A stretch of DNA of 64,000 bases, taken from assembly GCA_963820995.1 (NCBI GenBank), contig CAWGCL010000008.1, forward strand, positions 62,001 to 126,000. The letters are read 5' to 3'. The DNA is from JAGTVG01 sp963820995. Its GTDB lineage: Bacteria; Bacteroidota; Bacteroidia; Cytophagales; Cyclobacteriaceae. Below the pieces are notes generated by a model. That model saw nothing but the letters and a program-made list of their open reading frames with translations. It was not told the origin of the DNA and did not search any database. Position numbers and translations under genes: made by a program. Shown here piece by piece: positions 37,862 to 47,576 of this stretch (its first letter is position 1; each line of letters begins with the position of its first letter).

Positions 37862-39322
37862 ATGATTAAATTCAATTGGGATACAGTTAAAGAAGACCAG
37901 AAAGTTGCATCCTGTGAGACCATCCAAGTAAGCAGGGAGGAATCTGCTGGAAACGACCGTAAGCTGTATATTGAGAGCTATGGATGTCAGATGAATTTTT
38001 CTGATAGTGAGATTGTAACTTCTATTATGAAAAAGGATGGCTTCGATACAACTTCCCAATTTGAATCTGCTGATGTAATATTTATAAATACCTGTTCAAT
38101 CCGGGAAAAGGCAGAACAGACCATTAGAAAAAGGTTGAGGCAATTCAATGGCATAAAGAAAGAGAAGCCGGAACTTATGGTTGGCATATTGGGTTGTATG
38201 GCAGAGCGGCTTAAAAGCAAACTGCTTGATGAAGAGAAAATTGTGGATCTTGTGGTTGGACCAGATGCATACAGAGACCTGCCTAATCTTGTTAAAAAAG
38301 TCGATGACGGTCAGAAAGCGGTTAACACCTTCCTGTCAAGGGAAGAGACATATGCCGACATATCCCCTGTCCGCCTGAATTCAAATGGTGTCACTGCATT
38401 CATTTCCATTATGAGGGGATGTGATAATATGTGCTCTTTTTGTGTTGTTCCATACACAAGGGGTAGGGAGAGAAGCCGGGATCCTTTCTCGATTGTAAAT
38501 GAAGCCAAAAACCTGTTTAGCAAGGGATACCGGGAAGTGACCTTACTTGGCCAGAATGTAGATTCCTATAAGTGGTCTGAAGAAGAAAACAATAAAATCA
38601 GGCTTGATAAAAGCGAGGAAATAGATTCATATATTGATTTTGCCCAATTACTTGAAATGGTGGCAAAAGTAGACCCTCAGCTAAGGGTAAGGTTTTCAAC
38701 TTCTCATCCAAAGGACATAACGGATGATGTGCTACACACTATGGCAAAATATGAGAACATCTGTAATTATATTCATTTGCCTGCACAGAGCGGGAATTCG
38801 AGAGTTCTGGATTTGATGAACCGGACATATTCTAGGGAATGGTACCTGGAAAAGATTGCATCTATCAGAAAAATTGTTGGTACAGAATGTGGCATTTCAT
38901 CTGATTGGATCACAGGATTCTGTACTGAAACGGAAGCGGAACACAAAGACACATTATCTTTAATGGAATCAGTTAAATTTGATTTCAGTTATATGTTCGC
39001 CTATTCTGAACGTCCCGGCACCTCCGCTTCTAAAAAATTTAAAGACAACGTGCCGATGGAAATTAAAAAACGCAGGTTGCAGGAGATCATCGATCTTCAA
39101 AACAGGCATTCCATGGAACGTAACCTCAGGGAGGTCAATAAAACACATAAGATTCTTATTGAAGGGTATTCAAAAAGGTCAAAAGAACATTTGCAAGGGA
39201 GGACAAGCTCTAACAAGGTTGTAGTCTTCCCAGCCGGGAATTATCAAAAAGGGCAATATCTTAACATAATAGTAAAACAATGCACCTCAGCGACATTGCT
39301 TGGAGAGGTAGTAAAAGACTAA
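37862..39322 (+). CDS. miaB: tRNA-2-methylthio-N6-dimethylallyladenosine synthase MiaB
   Basis: Radical-SAM methylthiotransferase acting on i6A37 of tRNAs. 486 residues, intact. The N-terminal UPF0004 domain has YIESYGCQMNFSDSE, FINTCSIREKAE and GILGCMAERLK carrying three cluster cysteines. The radical-SAM motif is MRGCDNMCSFCVVPYTRGRERSR. TLLGQNVDSY, FSTSHPKDI and YIHLPAQSGNSRVLDLMNR follow, and a TRAM domain ends the protein (about residues 425-486). Preceded by a consensus promoter and followed 10 bases later by the sigma-54 activator, so probably the first gene of the miaB-secG transcript. Confidence 0.97.
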   Translation: MIKFNWDTVKEDQKVASCETIQVSREESAGNDRKLYIESYGCQMNFSDSEIVTSIMKKDGFDTTSQFESADVIFINTCSIREKAEQTIRKRLRQFNGIKKEKPELMVGILGCMAERLKSKLLDEEKIVDLVVGPDAYRDLPNLVKKVDDGQKAVNTFLSREETYADISPVRLNSNGVTAFISIMRGCDNMCSFCVVPYTRGRERSRDPFSIVNEAKNLFSKGYREVTLLGQNVDSYKWSEEENNKIRLDKSEEIDSYIDFAQLLEMVAKVDPQLRVRFSTSHPKDITDDVLHTMAKYENICNYIHLPAQSGNSRVLDLMNRTYSREWYLEKIASIRKIVGTECGISSDWITGFCTETEAEHKDTLSLMESVKFDFSYMFAYSERPGTSASKKFKDNVPMEIKKRRLQEIIDLQNRHSMERNLREVNKTHKILIEGYSKRSKEHLQGRTSSNKVVVFPAGNYQKGQYLNIIVKQCTSATLLGEVVKD

Positions 39323-39332
39323 AAAAAATACA

Positions 39333-40589
39333 TTGAGAGACGAAGAATTATTAAGTATAAAACAGCGGTACGGTATAAATGGCAATTCACCTTTGCTAAA
39401 CAATGCTATTCGGGTTGCAATACAAGTAGCTCCTACTGACATGACCGTTCTGATCAGTGGAGAGAGTGGAACAGGAAAAGAATCTTTTAGCAAGATCATT
39501 CACCAGCAAAGCCACAGAAAACATGGTCAGTTCATTGCGATCAACTGCGGGGCTATTCCGGAAGGGACTATTGACTCTGAGTTGTTTGGCCATGAAAAAG
39601 GATCTTTCACAGGTGCTCATGAAGCCCGGAAAGGTTATTTCGAAGTAACGAACGGAGGGACTATATTCCTTGATGAAATAGGCGAAATGCCTCAAAATAC
39701 CCAGGCACGTTTGCTTAGGGTCCTGGAATACGGGGAATTCATAAAGGTTGGATCTTCAAAAGTTCTGAAAACGGATGTCAGGGTATTGGCTGCCACAAAC
39801 ATAAACCTGCAGCAAGCTGTTCAAAATGGGGAGTTTCGTGAAGACCTCTTTTACAGGCTCAATACGGTACCTTTATTCGTCCCCCCACTCCGCGAACGTG
39901 GAGAAGACATCATATTATTGTTTAGAAAATTTGCTTTTGATTTTTCTGAAAAGTATCGAACCAAATCCATCGTTCTAACTGAAGATGGCAAGGAAACATT
40001 ACTTAAATACAGATTTCCGGGTAATATCCGTCAACTGAAGAATCTCGTTGAACAAATATCAATTCTTGAAACCGACAGGAATATAAGTGCAGAAATACTT
40101 CTGAAATACCTCCCGCGGGAAGAAAATCTGATACCTGCATTATATAAAAATAAAAATGAAGAGGGGGTGTCAGAAAGGGAATTGTTGTACAAAGTCCTTT
40201 TTGAAATGAGAAAGGATGTGACAGAACTTAAAAAGCTGGTAAATGGAATTATCAGCGAAGAGGATTTTGATGTTGAAGCATTAAGGGAACAAAGTAGTTT
40301 TATCGATAGCCCTGAGACAAAAACGGAAAAAGATCAACATGAAAAAAGAACAGCTTTGCTGATAAAGCCTAATACTGATCCTGGCGCAGATTTCGTTTAT
40401 TCTAATATTGAGGATATTTCTCATGAGGCGGAATCCGAAGAATCGTTATCTTTAGAGGAAAAAGAAAAGGAAATGATTATAAAGGCCTTAAAGAAGAATA
40501 ATAATAAAAGAAAGTACGCGGCAAAAGATCTTGGGATCTCAGAAAGGACGCTATACCGTAAAATCAAACAATTTGAGATTGAGGAATAG
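39333..40589 (+). CDS. Sigma-54 interaction domain transcriptional activator without receiver
   Basis: A 418-residue bacterial enhancer-binding protein. It begins directly at the AAA+ domain from a TTG start: Walker A GESGTGKE (about 47-54), FIAINCGAIPEGTIDSELFG, the sigma-54 contact loop GSFTGA (usual GAFTGA), Walker B GGTIFLDEIGEM, and the arginine finger region FREDLFYRLNTVPLFVPPLR. A poorly conserved linker follows, and a Fis-type HTH ends the protein (about 375-418, KRKYAAKDLGISERTLYRKI). No sensory domain. It sits between miaB and lptE, overlapping lptE by 17 bases; this order is usual in Bacteroidota. Target promoters unknown. Confidence 0.95.
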   Translation: MRDEELLSIKQRYGINGNSPLLNNAIRVAIQVAPTDMTVLISGESGTGKESFSKIIHQQSHRKHGQFIAINCGAIPEGTIDSELFGHEKGSFTGAHEARKGYFEVTNGGTIFLDEIGEMPQNTQARLLRVLEYGEFIKVGSSKVLKTDVRVLAATNINLQQAVQNGEFREDLFYRLNTVPLFVPPLRERGEDIILLFRKFAFDFSEKYRTKSIVLTEDGKETLLKYRFPGNIRQLKNLVEQISILETDRNISAEILLKYLPREENLIPALYKNKNEEGVSERELLYKVLFEMRKDVTELKKLVNGIISEEDFDVEALREQSSFIDSPETKTEKDQHEKRTALLIKPNTDPGADFVYSNIEDISHEAESEESLSLEEKEKEMIIKALKKNNNKRKYAAKDLGISERTLYRKIKQFEIEE

Positions 40590-41109
40590 ACATATTGCTA
40601 TTTTATTGTTCATGCTGTCCACATCATTATACCAATGCGGTATTTATTCATTTTCCGGGGCAAGCATTTCACCGGACATTGAAACTGTTTCCATTGATTT
40701 CTTTTATAATGAAGCTGGCGATGGGCCACCCTATCTTAGCCAGCAGTTTACAGAAGGACTGAAAGAATATTTCCAGAACAACACGAATCTGGGAATCGAC
40801 AATTCAGGGAATGGTGACCTGCAGTTCAGTGGGAATATCGCATCTTTCAGATACAATCCTATTGCCCCTACTGTCGGAATTAATGATAATGCACCGGATA
40901 ATGCCGGACTACAAAGATTGACCATCAGCATACGTGTTGAGTATATCAATACAGGAGATGATACCTTTGATTTTGACCAGCAATTCTCATTTTATGCTGA
41001 TTATGATCCAAGTACTACTTCAATTTCTGCCATTGAACCAGCACTGGTTGAGGAGATATTTGAACAATTATATGTTGATATTTTTAACGCTTCGGTGGCG
41101 AATTGGTAA
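40573..41109 (+). CDS. lptE: LPS assembly lipoprotein LptE-like
   Basis: Small outer-membrane lipoprotein expected to plug LptD during LPS export. From a TTG at 40573 it has RNRHIAILLFMLSTSLYQCG, a lipobox-like LYQC, then the LptE-family opening YSFSGASISPDIETVSIDFF, YLSQQFTEGLKEYFQ, LQFSGNIASFRYNPIAP and RLTISIRVEYIN. About 178 residues. The start is uncertain because no ATG is suitably placed; it overlaps the end of the activator gene. Typical of the divergent Bacteroidota LptE group. Confidence 0.88.
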   Translation: MRLRNRHIAILLFMLSTSLYQCGIYSFSGASISPDIETVSIDFFYNEAGDGPPYLSQQFTEGLKEYFQNNTNLGIDNSGNGDLQFSGNIASFRYNPIAPTVGINDNAPDNAGLQRLTISIRVEYINTGDDTFDFDQQFSFYADYDPSTTSISAIEPALVEEIFEQLYVDIFNASVANW

Positions 41110-41142
41110 TAAATTTGTTAATATTCGTTTTCATTTTTAAAA

Positions 41143-42659
41143 GTGGCGCAATTGAATACTAAGAGACTTGCACAAATCATAAAGGATCCAGGAGTGGCTA
41201 CGGATAAGGAAGTTAAGAAAATAAATGCCTTATCTGATGAATATTCCTATAGCCCTTTTTTGAAAGTATTGCAGGCTAGATTGGATAATCTGCATGAATC
41301 TAAAGATAAAGCTAAGAGTCTGACAAAAGCAGCCATTTACATAGCTGACAGGTCAATCTTAAAGGATTTTATATCAAACGATAAATTATCAACAGCCCCT
41401 TCCAAAGAAATGCCTTCAAAGTCAAAGGACAAAGAGGTAAAGAATTGGATAAAGCCGCAGGTGTAATTGTTGAGGAAAAAGATGAGAAAAAAGATGAAAA
41501 AGCGGCAGTGAAGCATGAAGAATTTGTGGCAACGGAAGAGGCGAGGGAGGAAATAGAAGAAAAAAAGGTTAAAGAAATAGTAGAAGAAGAGGCCATCGAA
41601 GAGCTTGCTGAAGCCAGTTCAAAGGAAATAACTAAACAGGAAGAATTATCTGAAGTCCAGGGAATAACAGCAGAAAATCCAGATGAGAGACTATCAGAAA
41701 AATACGAAGAAAAGCAGGAGATAGAACAAGAAATATCAAAAGAAGAATCAGAACATACTGAAACAGTTGATGCTGTTGATGAAAAAGCATCGGGAGAAGA
41801 CACAACCGAAGAGCAGACTGAAATCAAAGAAGCTGGTGAGGTAACTTCCGATACAACCGAAATATTTGAACAGGGCCCTGAAACTATAAAAATTGATAAA
41901 CACCAAGAAGTTGAAGCCGAAGAAAAAGAAAAATACACTGAGGCTGACTTTAAAAAGGAAAAGCAAGAAATCGATTCAGGAAAATCAGAATTGACAAAGA
42001 CAGAGGCTTCTGAACCTCAGGAATCTGATGATGATAAAATTGAACCCTCTTCTCTTAGCAAGGAGATCATGAAGAATATTTCTGAGTTGAAGAAACATAA
42101 AGCCTCCCTGTTGAATCTCCTTAATTTTGAAACCTCATCCACAGACAAACCAGCGAAAAAAGGAAAAAGTAAGAATAAGGATGGCCATAAGGATAAAAAA
42201 AAGGATTAAGGTAGCGAAGAAATTAAATCAGAAAAAAGTGATTTAAAGGCATCTCCATCAACTGATGACCATGAAAATAGAAATTACCCGGATTATGAAG
42301 AGGAAGATCCGGTAGTAATCAAAGATTTCCTGACAAAACTGGAAGAAACCAATCCTCCACCAAAAAAAAAGCTCAAAAAGGAAGAACAGGAAAAACTCAT
42401 TGAAAAATTTATAAAATCTGATCCTCAGATGCAAAATGTCCTGTCTTCCAAAGAACTGGCTGAAAAGAAAGACCTCAGTGCTCCCAGCGTGAAATTCCGC
42501 GATGATATCATATCTGAAAACCTGGCAAACATTATGATCAAACAGGGTAAGCATGAAAAGGCGATTGACATTTACAAGAAATTAATTTGGAAGTTTCCAC
42601 AAAAAAAGGCTTACTTTGCAACTCAAATTGAAGAGTTGAAGAAGAAACTGAAGAAATAA
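41143..42659 (+). CDS. Acidic Glu/Lys-rich protein with C-terminal TPR-like helix pair (frameshift, in-frame stop)
   Basis: About 505 codons from GTG 41143. The N-terminus (RLAQIIKDPGVATDKEVKKI, SYSPFLKVLQARLDNLHES) is helical. After a frameshift near 41450 comes a long low-complexity Glu/Lys region (about residues 105-330), and the C-terminus ISENLANIMIKQGKHEKAID, IYKKLIWKFPQKKAYFATQI resembles a TPR hairpin. A TAA at 42207-42209 interrupts, but the same frame continues to 42659 with matching composition, so it is a point error or a real truncation. Between lptE and secG, as in other Bacteroidota; unnamed function. The strand-opposite Ser-rich open frame is only its shadow. Confidence 0.75.
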
Positions 42660-42660
42660 G

Positions 42661-43019
42661 ATGCTTGCATTAATAGTTACACTCATTACAATCACAGCCA
42701 TTTTGCTTGTTCTGGTAGTTCTAGCGCAGAATTCTAAAGGTGGCGGAATTACCAGCCAGTTCGGCGGTCAGGATCATCCCAATTAATGGGTGTAAAAAGA
42801 ACCACAGATTTACTTGAAAAAATAACCTGGGGATTGGCAGTTGCCCTGGTTGTGTTAACCTTAGCCACAAACCTAATCATTCAGGCCCCCGTAAGTGATT
42901 CATTCAGCAGTCCGAATGTTGACAGGGCTCAGGAAAGGACTGTATTACCATCTATAGATCCAAATCTTGAAAGCAGTGATGGTGAATTGCTGGGAACTGA
43001 CTCTGCTGACAGCGAATAA
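42661..43019 (+). CDS. secG: Preprotein translocase subunit SecG (one frameshift)
   Basis: SecYEG component. ATG 42661 gives a first membrane helix (LIVTLITITAILLVLVVLAQ), the hallmark QNSKGGGITSQFGG, then after a frameshift near 42770 QLMGVKRTTDLLEKITWGLA and a second helix (VALVVLTLATNLII), then a polar tail. The order helix, NSKGGG, helix is diagnostic. About 119 residues. One base after the acidic TPR-like gene stop, so one operon. The frameshift is best read as a sequencing error since SecG is conserved. Confidence 0.93.
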
Positions 43020-43026
43020 TTCCGGA

Positions 43027-43739
43027 TCAAGCCACATTTACATGTCTTACTAATAATCTCTTTGCTACAGGAAGAACTGTTTCTTCAAGGGGATAGGTAT
43101 ATTTCGAATTAATTAAATAGGTGGCTGGATTTGGCAGATCCCTGTTCTTTTGAACCAGTTTCAACCTCATCTGCTCATAAGTTTCAGCAATACTCTTTTT
43201 AACCCGGTCGATAAATGTAGTATGTATTGCTCTGTATTTATCAGTCGAGCTCTCAAAAACAGTGATCTTATATCGGTAAATATAATATGACTTATTGCTG
43301 GCATGGTCAATGAACATGTAACCTTCATTTTGATAAAGTGAAGTCAGGCCGATTGGAACAATCTCCATATGCCCTTCAACAATTTTAAATACTTCTTTAC
43401 CGGTCTTCATTGCATCCTGCATTTGGTCAATTGAAAAAACGATAATATCCTCAAGTTCCTGGCTAACTTCATCGTCATTTATCAACCTGTCAAACTTAAG
43501 CTTTTGAGCCATAAATTCTTTCAAGTTCAGCTTACAGGAAACTGATTGGAGAGATCAATTTTATTTTTCTGTAAACTTTTAAGGTGTTGATGGTGGCTTA
43601 TCAGGTCTGATAAAAAGGGATATAGTCTATTAACCCTGAAATTTTGTCTGATATTTTTCAAATATGCCAGCAGGATGTATTTTTTATACTCGAAATCAAT
43701 GAGGCCTTCTGTCAACCAATTATTCTCTAATTTATCCAT
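43027..43739 (-). CDS. Conserved Bacteroidota hypothetical protein (frameshifted)
   Basis: About 237 residues in two frames, 43739-43530 and 43524-43027. N-terminus MDKLENNWLTEGLIDFEYKK and YPFLSDLISHHQHLKSL; C-terminal half GKEVFKIVEGHMEIVPIGLT, LYQNEGYMFIDHASNKSYYI, PATYLINSKYTYPLEET. No known domain or membrane segment, but the whole resembles a conserved unnamed Bacteroidota family next to secG/groESL. It is convergent to secG and divergent from groES. It has its own exact -7 promoter element only 9 bases before the ATG. Confidence 0.7.
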
Positions 43740-43747
43740 TTATATGC

Positions 43748-43755
43748 CAAATTTA
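43748..43755 (-). promoter_or_regulatory. Bacteroidota -7 element, near-leaderless
   Basis: TAAATTTG on the minus strand, exact match, ending 9 bases before the ATG at 43739; the transcript would be almost leaderless. Confidence 0.5.
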
Positions 43756-43975
43756 GTATGCCCAATGTTTCCCTGACCAAAATATAATAAACGAAAATGA
43801 AAATAACAAAATAGATTATTTGACAGTAAATCTTGCCATGGCAGGTTAAACTGACAATAAGAGTGAAAAAATGTCAGTCTTTACAGGTGTAAAACAGCCA
43901 AAAAACAGATTGGCATGAGAAATGTAGAAGGGAAATAGACTTTTTAAATGATTTATAAATCTAAATAATATAAAA

Positions 43976-44254
43976 ATGTCGAAAGTAAGTATCAAACCAT
44001 TAGCAGACAGAGTTCTGGTTGAACCTGCACAAGCTGAAGAAAAAACCGCATCCGGTATTATCATTCCTGATACTGCAAAAGAAAAACCACAGAAAGGTAA
44101 TGTAGTCGCAGTAGGTGCATGGTAAAAAAGATGAACCATTAACAGTGAAAGTAGGTGACACTGTTTTTACGGAAAGTATTCCGGCACTGAAATTACAGTT
44201 GATGGCAAAGATTATCTCATCATGAGAGAATCTGATATTTTCGCAATCATTTAA
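43976..44254 (+). CDS. groES: Co-chaperonin GroES (two frameshifts)
   Basis: 10-kDa lid of the chaperonin. Starts MSKVSIKPLADRVLVEPAQA with SGIIIPDTAKEKPQKGNVVA; frames shift near 44120 and near 44170, and the rest reads KKDEPLTVKVGDTV, YSGTEITVDGKDYLIMRESD, ending AII. About 92 residues, normal. Starts 30 bases before groEL. No CIRCE or other heat-shock operator was recognised upstream. Frameshifts in an essential gene argue for base-call errors. Confidence 0.95.
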
Positions 44255-44283
44255 TCAATTAAAACAAATATAAAATTAATAAA

Positions 44284-45918
44284 ATGGCAAAGGAAATATT
44301 ATTTAATACCGAAGCAAGAGAACAAACTAAAAAAAGGCGTTGAAGCAATATCCGACGCAGTAAAAGTAACATTAGGCCCAAAGGGAAGAAATGTAATTCT
44401 TGATAAGAAATTTGGCGCACCTACAGTAACAAAAGATGGTGTAACTGTTGCAAAAGAAATTGAACTGAAGGATCCTATCGAAAACATGGGTGCTCAGTTG
44501 GTAAAAGAAGTAGCATCAAAAACTGCTGATGATGCTGGTGACGGAACAACTACTGCAACTGTACTTACTCAGTCAATATTTGCTCATGGCATCAAAAACG
44601 TTGCTGCAGGTGCAAACCCAATGGATCTAAGAGAGGAATTGACAAAGCAGTTACTGCTGTAGTTGAAGATCTTCAGAAACAATCAAAGCCAATCCTGATT
44701 CAAGTGAAATCGCTCAGGTGGCGACAATTTCTGCAAACAACGACAATGAAATCGGCAAAATGATTGCGGATGCCATGGAAAAAGTTGGCAAAGATGGTGT
44801 AATCACTGTTGAGGAAGCAAAAGGTACTGAAACTGAAGTAAAAACAGTGGAAGGAATGCAGTTTGACAGAGGTTATTTTTCTCCATACTTTGTAACAAAT
44901 ACAGAGAAAATGGAAGCTGAACTGGAGAGTCCATACATTCTTATCTATGACAAGAAAATCTCTGCAATGAAGGAATTTCTTCCAGTCTTAGAAGCAGCTG
45001 CTCAGACAGGCAAACCATTGTTGATCATTGCTGAAGATGTAGATGGTGAAGCACTTGCTACTTTGGTTGTTAACAAAATCAGAGGATCACTGAAAGTTGC
45101 TGCTGTAAAAGCTCCAGGATTTGGTGACAGAAGAAAAGCAATGTTTGAAGATATCGCAATCCTAACAGGCGGAACTGTTATCTCTGAAGAAAGAGGTTTC
45201 AAATTGAAAATGCAACATTGAATATCTTGGTACAGCTGAAAAAATCAACATTGACAAAGACAATACGACCATTGTTAATGGAGGTGGCAAAAAAGAAGAG
45301 ATCGAGGCACGAGTTAATCAGATCAAAGCTCAAATCGAAACTACAACTTCTGATTATGATAGAGAAAAACTTCAGGAGAGACTTGCCAAACTTTCTGGTG
45401 GTGTTGCAATCCTTTATATCGGTGCTGCAACTGAAGTAGAAATGAAAGAGAAGAAAGACCGTGTTGATGATGCACTTCACGCAACAAGAGCTGCTGTTCA
45501 GGAAGGCATTGTAGCTGGTGGTGGTGTTGCACTTAATCAGAGCTATCGATGCACTTGAATAAATTAAAGGACAATAATGAAGACCAGACTACTGGAATCA
45601 ACATCGTCAGACAGGCGCTTGAAGTCTCCACTGAGAACAATTGTTGCAAATGCTGGTGGGGAAGGTTCTGTAGTTGTTCAGAAGGTAAAGGAGGAAAAGG
45701 AGATTTGGATACAATGCAAGAGAAGATAAATTTGAAGATATGGTCGAAGCGGGTGTAATTGATCCTACAAAAGTGACTCGGCTTGCACTTGAAAATGCTG
45801 CTTCAATTGCTGCTTTACTGCTAACAACAGAATGTGTTGTTGCAGATGAACCAGAAGATGAGAAGGCTTGCCTGCAATGCCTCCAATGGGTGGCGGCGGA
45901 ATGGGCGGAATGATGTAA
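44284..45918 (+). CDS. groEL: Chaperonin GroEL (several frameshifts)
   Basis: 60-kDa chaperonin. ATG 44284; the coding sequence needs at least four frame corrections (about 44325, 44640, 45217, 45540-45640) and more near the end. Conserved blocks are KVTLGPKGRNVILDKKFGAP, TKDGVTVAKEIELKDPIENM, DDAGDGTTTATVLTQSI, VGKDGVITVEEAKGTETEV, FDRGYFSPYF, IRGSLKVAAVKAPGFGDRRK, KLSGGVAILYIGAATEVEMK, VDDALHATRAAVQEGIVAGG and the GGM-rich tail MGGGGMGGMM. Length about 544 residues after repair. Every join restores GroEL sequence, so it is read as an intact gene with indel errors. Confidence 0.96.
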
Positions 45919-45941
45919 TCTAAACATACAATATATACCCA

Positions 45942-45977
45942 AAAAAAACCCGGTTGATAATTTCGATGGGTTTTTTT
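45942..45977. terminator. Bidirectional terminator after groEL
   Basis: AAAAAAACCC (45942-45951) pairs with GGGTTTTTTT (45968-45977) around a 16-base loop. A-run and T-run on both sides make it usable in both directions, for groEL and for the convergent DUF1801 gene that ends at 45983. Confidence 0.75.
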
Positions 45978-45982
45978 ACTTT

Positions 45983-46420
45983 TCAAATCCCCAGGGATGG
46001 TAAATGCTTTACCTTATGATAGGTTAAAGCAGCAGTTATACACTTTTTTAATTCTACTTTTGGAATATCATCCTCCACTTTGAAAACTCTATTTCTCTGA
46101 GTACCTAAATATAGAGATGTCTTTCTGTTTAAAACTGTGAGTATCAACTCTTTTACATGTCCATTTGAAATAGATGGCATACTGATTTGGTTTATTTTTC
46201 TTCCAGTCAATTCTTATTGTACTTCCATTTTTTACAATAGCTTGGTTCACCCAGTTTAGAGTTTCTTCCAAATTTGATATTTCCTCTATTTCGCTGGCTG
46301 CTTGTAATACCAACCTTCTAAGGCACAATATTTTATTTCGAATTAAATCAGGTAACATGTGTTGAAAACCAATTCAACCTAAGGAATTGTATTAATATGT
46401 AAATTCTTCATTGGTTTCAT
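45983..46420 (-). CDS. DUF1801 (YdhG-like) protein (frameshifted)
   Basis: About 145 residues in several frames. From MKPMKNLHIN at 46420 through a frameshift, then MLPDLIRNKILCLRRLVLQA, ASEIEEISNLEETLNWVNQA, NGSTIRIDWKKNKPNQYAIY, and after another shift RVFKVEDDIPKVELKKCITA, ALTYHKVKHLPSLGI. The GSTIRIDWK / LKKCITAALTYHKVKHLP blocks are the C-terminal half of DUF1801 family members. Function unknown; an iron-chaperone (frataxin-like) fold has been proposed for the family. The N-terminus and exact start are uncertain. Confidence 0.72.
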
Positions 46421-47417
46421 ATTGAAGGCCATGTTTTGTATATGGGTTCTACGTACTTTTGCTCTGATTTATATGCTGTATTGGCAGGAATATTTTCTAT
46501 TTTATAGTACTTGCAAGAAGCTCGTATTGCCCGCATCGTATTCCACCTACTTGGTTTTCCGGCTTTTTCCATTTCAAATGGAACTTGTCCGGGATGTTTG
46601 GCTTGTGCATTCCAGGTTGAATTCTTATTTCGCTTTTTTTCCAATACTTGTATCGCAAGATTGTGAGTTCCCATTTTACTTTTGAATATTGAAAGTAGTC
46701 TGATGCCCGCAAAATATCATACTGCCATCTGAATGGATATGTTAGCTTTAGAAAGCCTTTATTAATTATTTCCCCGGTTCTGTCAGAGAGAAATAACTGG
46801 TGTAATAAAATAAATTCAACGGATGAATTTTTAGATTGTCTTAATTTCGATAATCTGTACGTATAACCATTCATCTCATATTCTATTATTCCTTCCAATA
46901 CGGATATTGTTGTATGTAATGAACTATGAATTGTATGGCTTCTATTCGACCTGCAATTAAATCCACCATCAGGCATTATTTGGCCCAGTATACAGTCAAC
47001 CACCGATTCTAAATCTTGTTCATTTGTTCCAAAATAGGTAGCATAGTTTAAGAACATCCCATTTACACATAAATCACTCAATTTTTCTGTGCCAATAGGT
47101 AGAATACCTCCGTCATTTGCTTTCTCATTTTTCAAGATGATATTAATAGATTCTTTTATTAGTGGAATTCTTGGTGCAATACATAAATTTCGTAGATCAA
47201 GAAGTGTATAATGGGTGGAAGTCCACTTCGGTTGATAAAACTTCATCCCCCAATTTCCATCAGATTTTCGTTTTGAAAGAAATCTGGCTCCGAATCCTTC
47301 TTCAGAAATTCTGTCCTGTAAGTCTTTCCGCTCAATTAATAAAAGATCCCGGTGGACTTGATATTGTATAGACACGTCCCCTTCAAGTAGCCAATTTATT
47401 ATTTCATTACTTTCCAT
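46417..47417 (-). CDS. Prenyltransferase/squalene-cyclase-fold protein (one frameshift)
   Basis: About 330 residues. ATG 47417 gives MESNEIINWLLEGDVSIQYQ, then repeats typical of alpha/alpha toroid proteins: GNWGMKFYQPKWTSTHYTLL, CILGQIMPDGGFNCRSNR and LHTTISVLEGIIEYE. The QxPDGGFN element resembles the QW repeats of squalene-cyclase-like proteins. After a frameshift near 46650 the end reads GQVPFEMEKAGKPSRWNTMR, AIRA. No catalytic DxDD motif is seen, so enzymatic activity is doubtful. Overlaps the DUF1801 start by 4 bases. Confidence 0.7.
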
Positions 47418-47427
47418 TTTAAATTAT

Positions 47428-47557
47428 CACTAACTGTTTGCCAGTAAGGTGGCGTGCCGGCTATAGTTAAAAGTTGTTTGTTGATAAAGATAGCAAATGG
47501 GTAAATGTTATGCAATTAAGATCTGTGGTAGGTAAGCATTTTACCGGCATGTTAGCG
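47428..47557 (-). repeat. attC-like imperfect palindrome
   Basis: Outer arms CACTAAC (47428-47434) and GTTAGCG (47551-47557) pair at six of seven positions; inner arms TGCCGG (47455-47460) and CCGGCA (47544-47549) pair perfectly, as do GGCG (47451-47454) and CGCC (47556-47559). A 130-base site with AAC/GTT outer boxes and an inner palindrome is the layout of integron attC sites, but the boxes fit the core-site consensus only loosely. It lies 3' of the PH-domain gene and 5' of the cyclase-fold gene. No integrase gene in the window. Confidence 0.35.
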
Positions 47558-47576
47558 CCCTTTTACTTTTTTAAAC

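Noticed and set aside
41369..41938. Serine-rich open frame on the minus strand
   Set aside because: It is the complement of Glu/Lys-rich codons (GAA to TTC, and so on) of the acidic protein; composition alone explains it.
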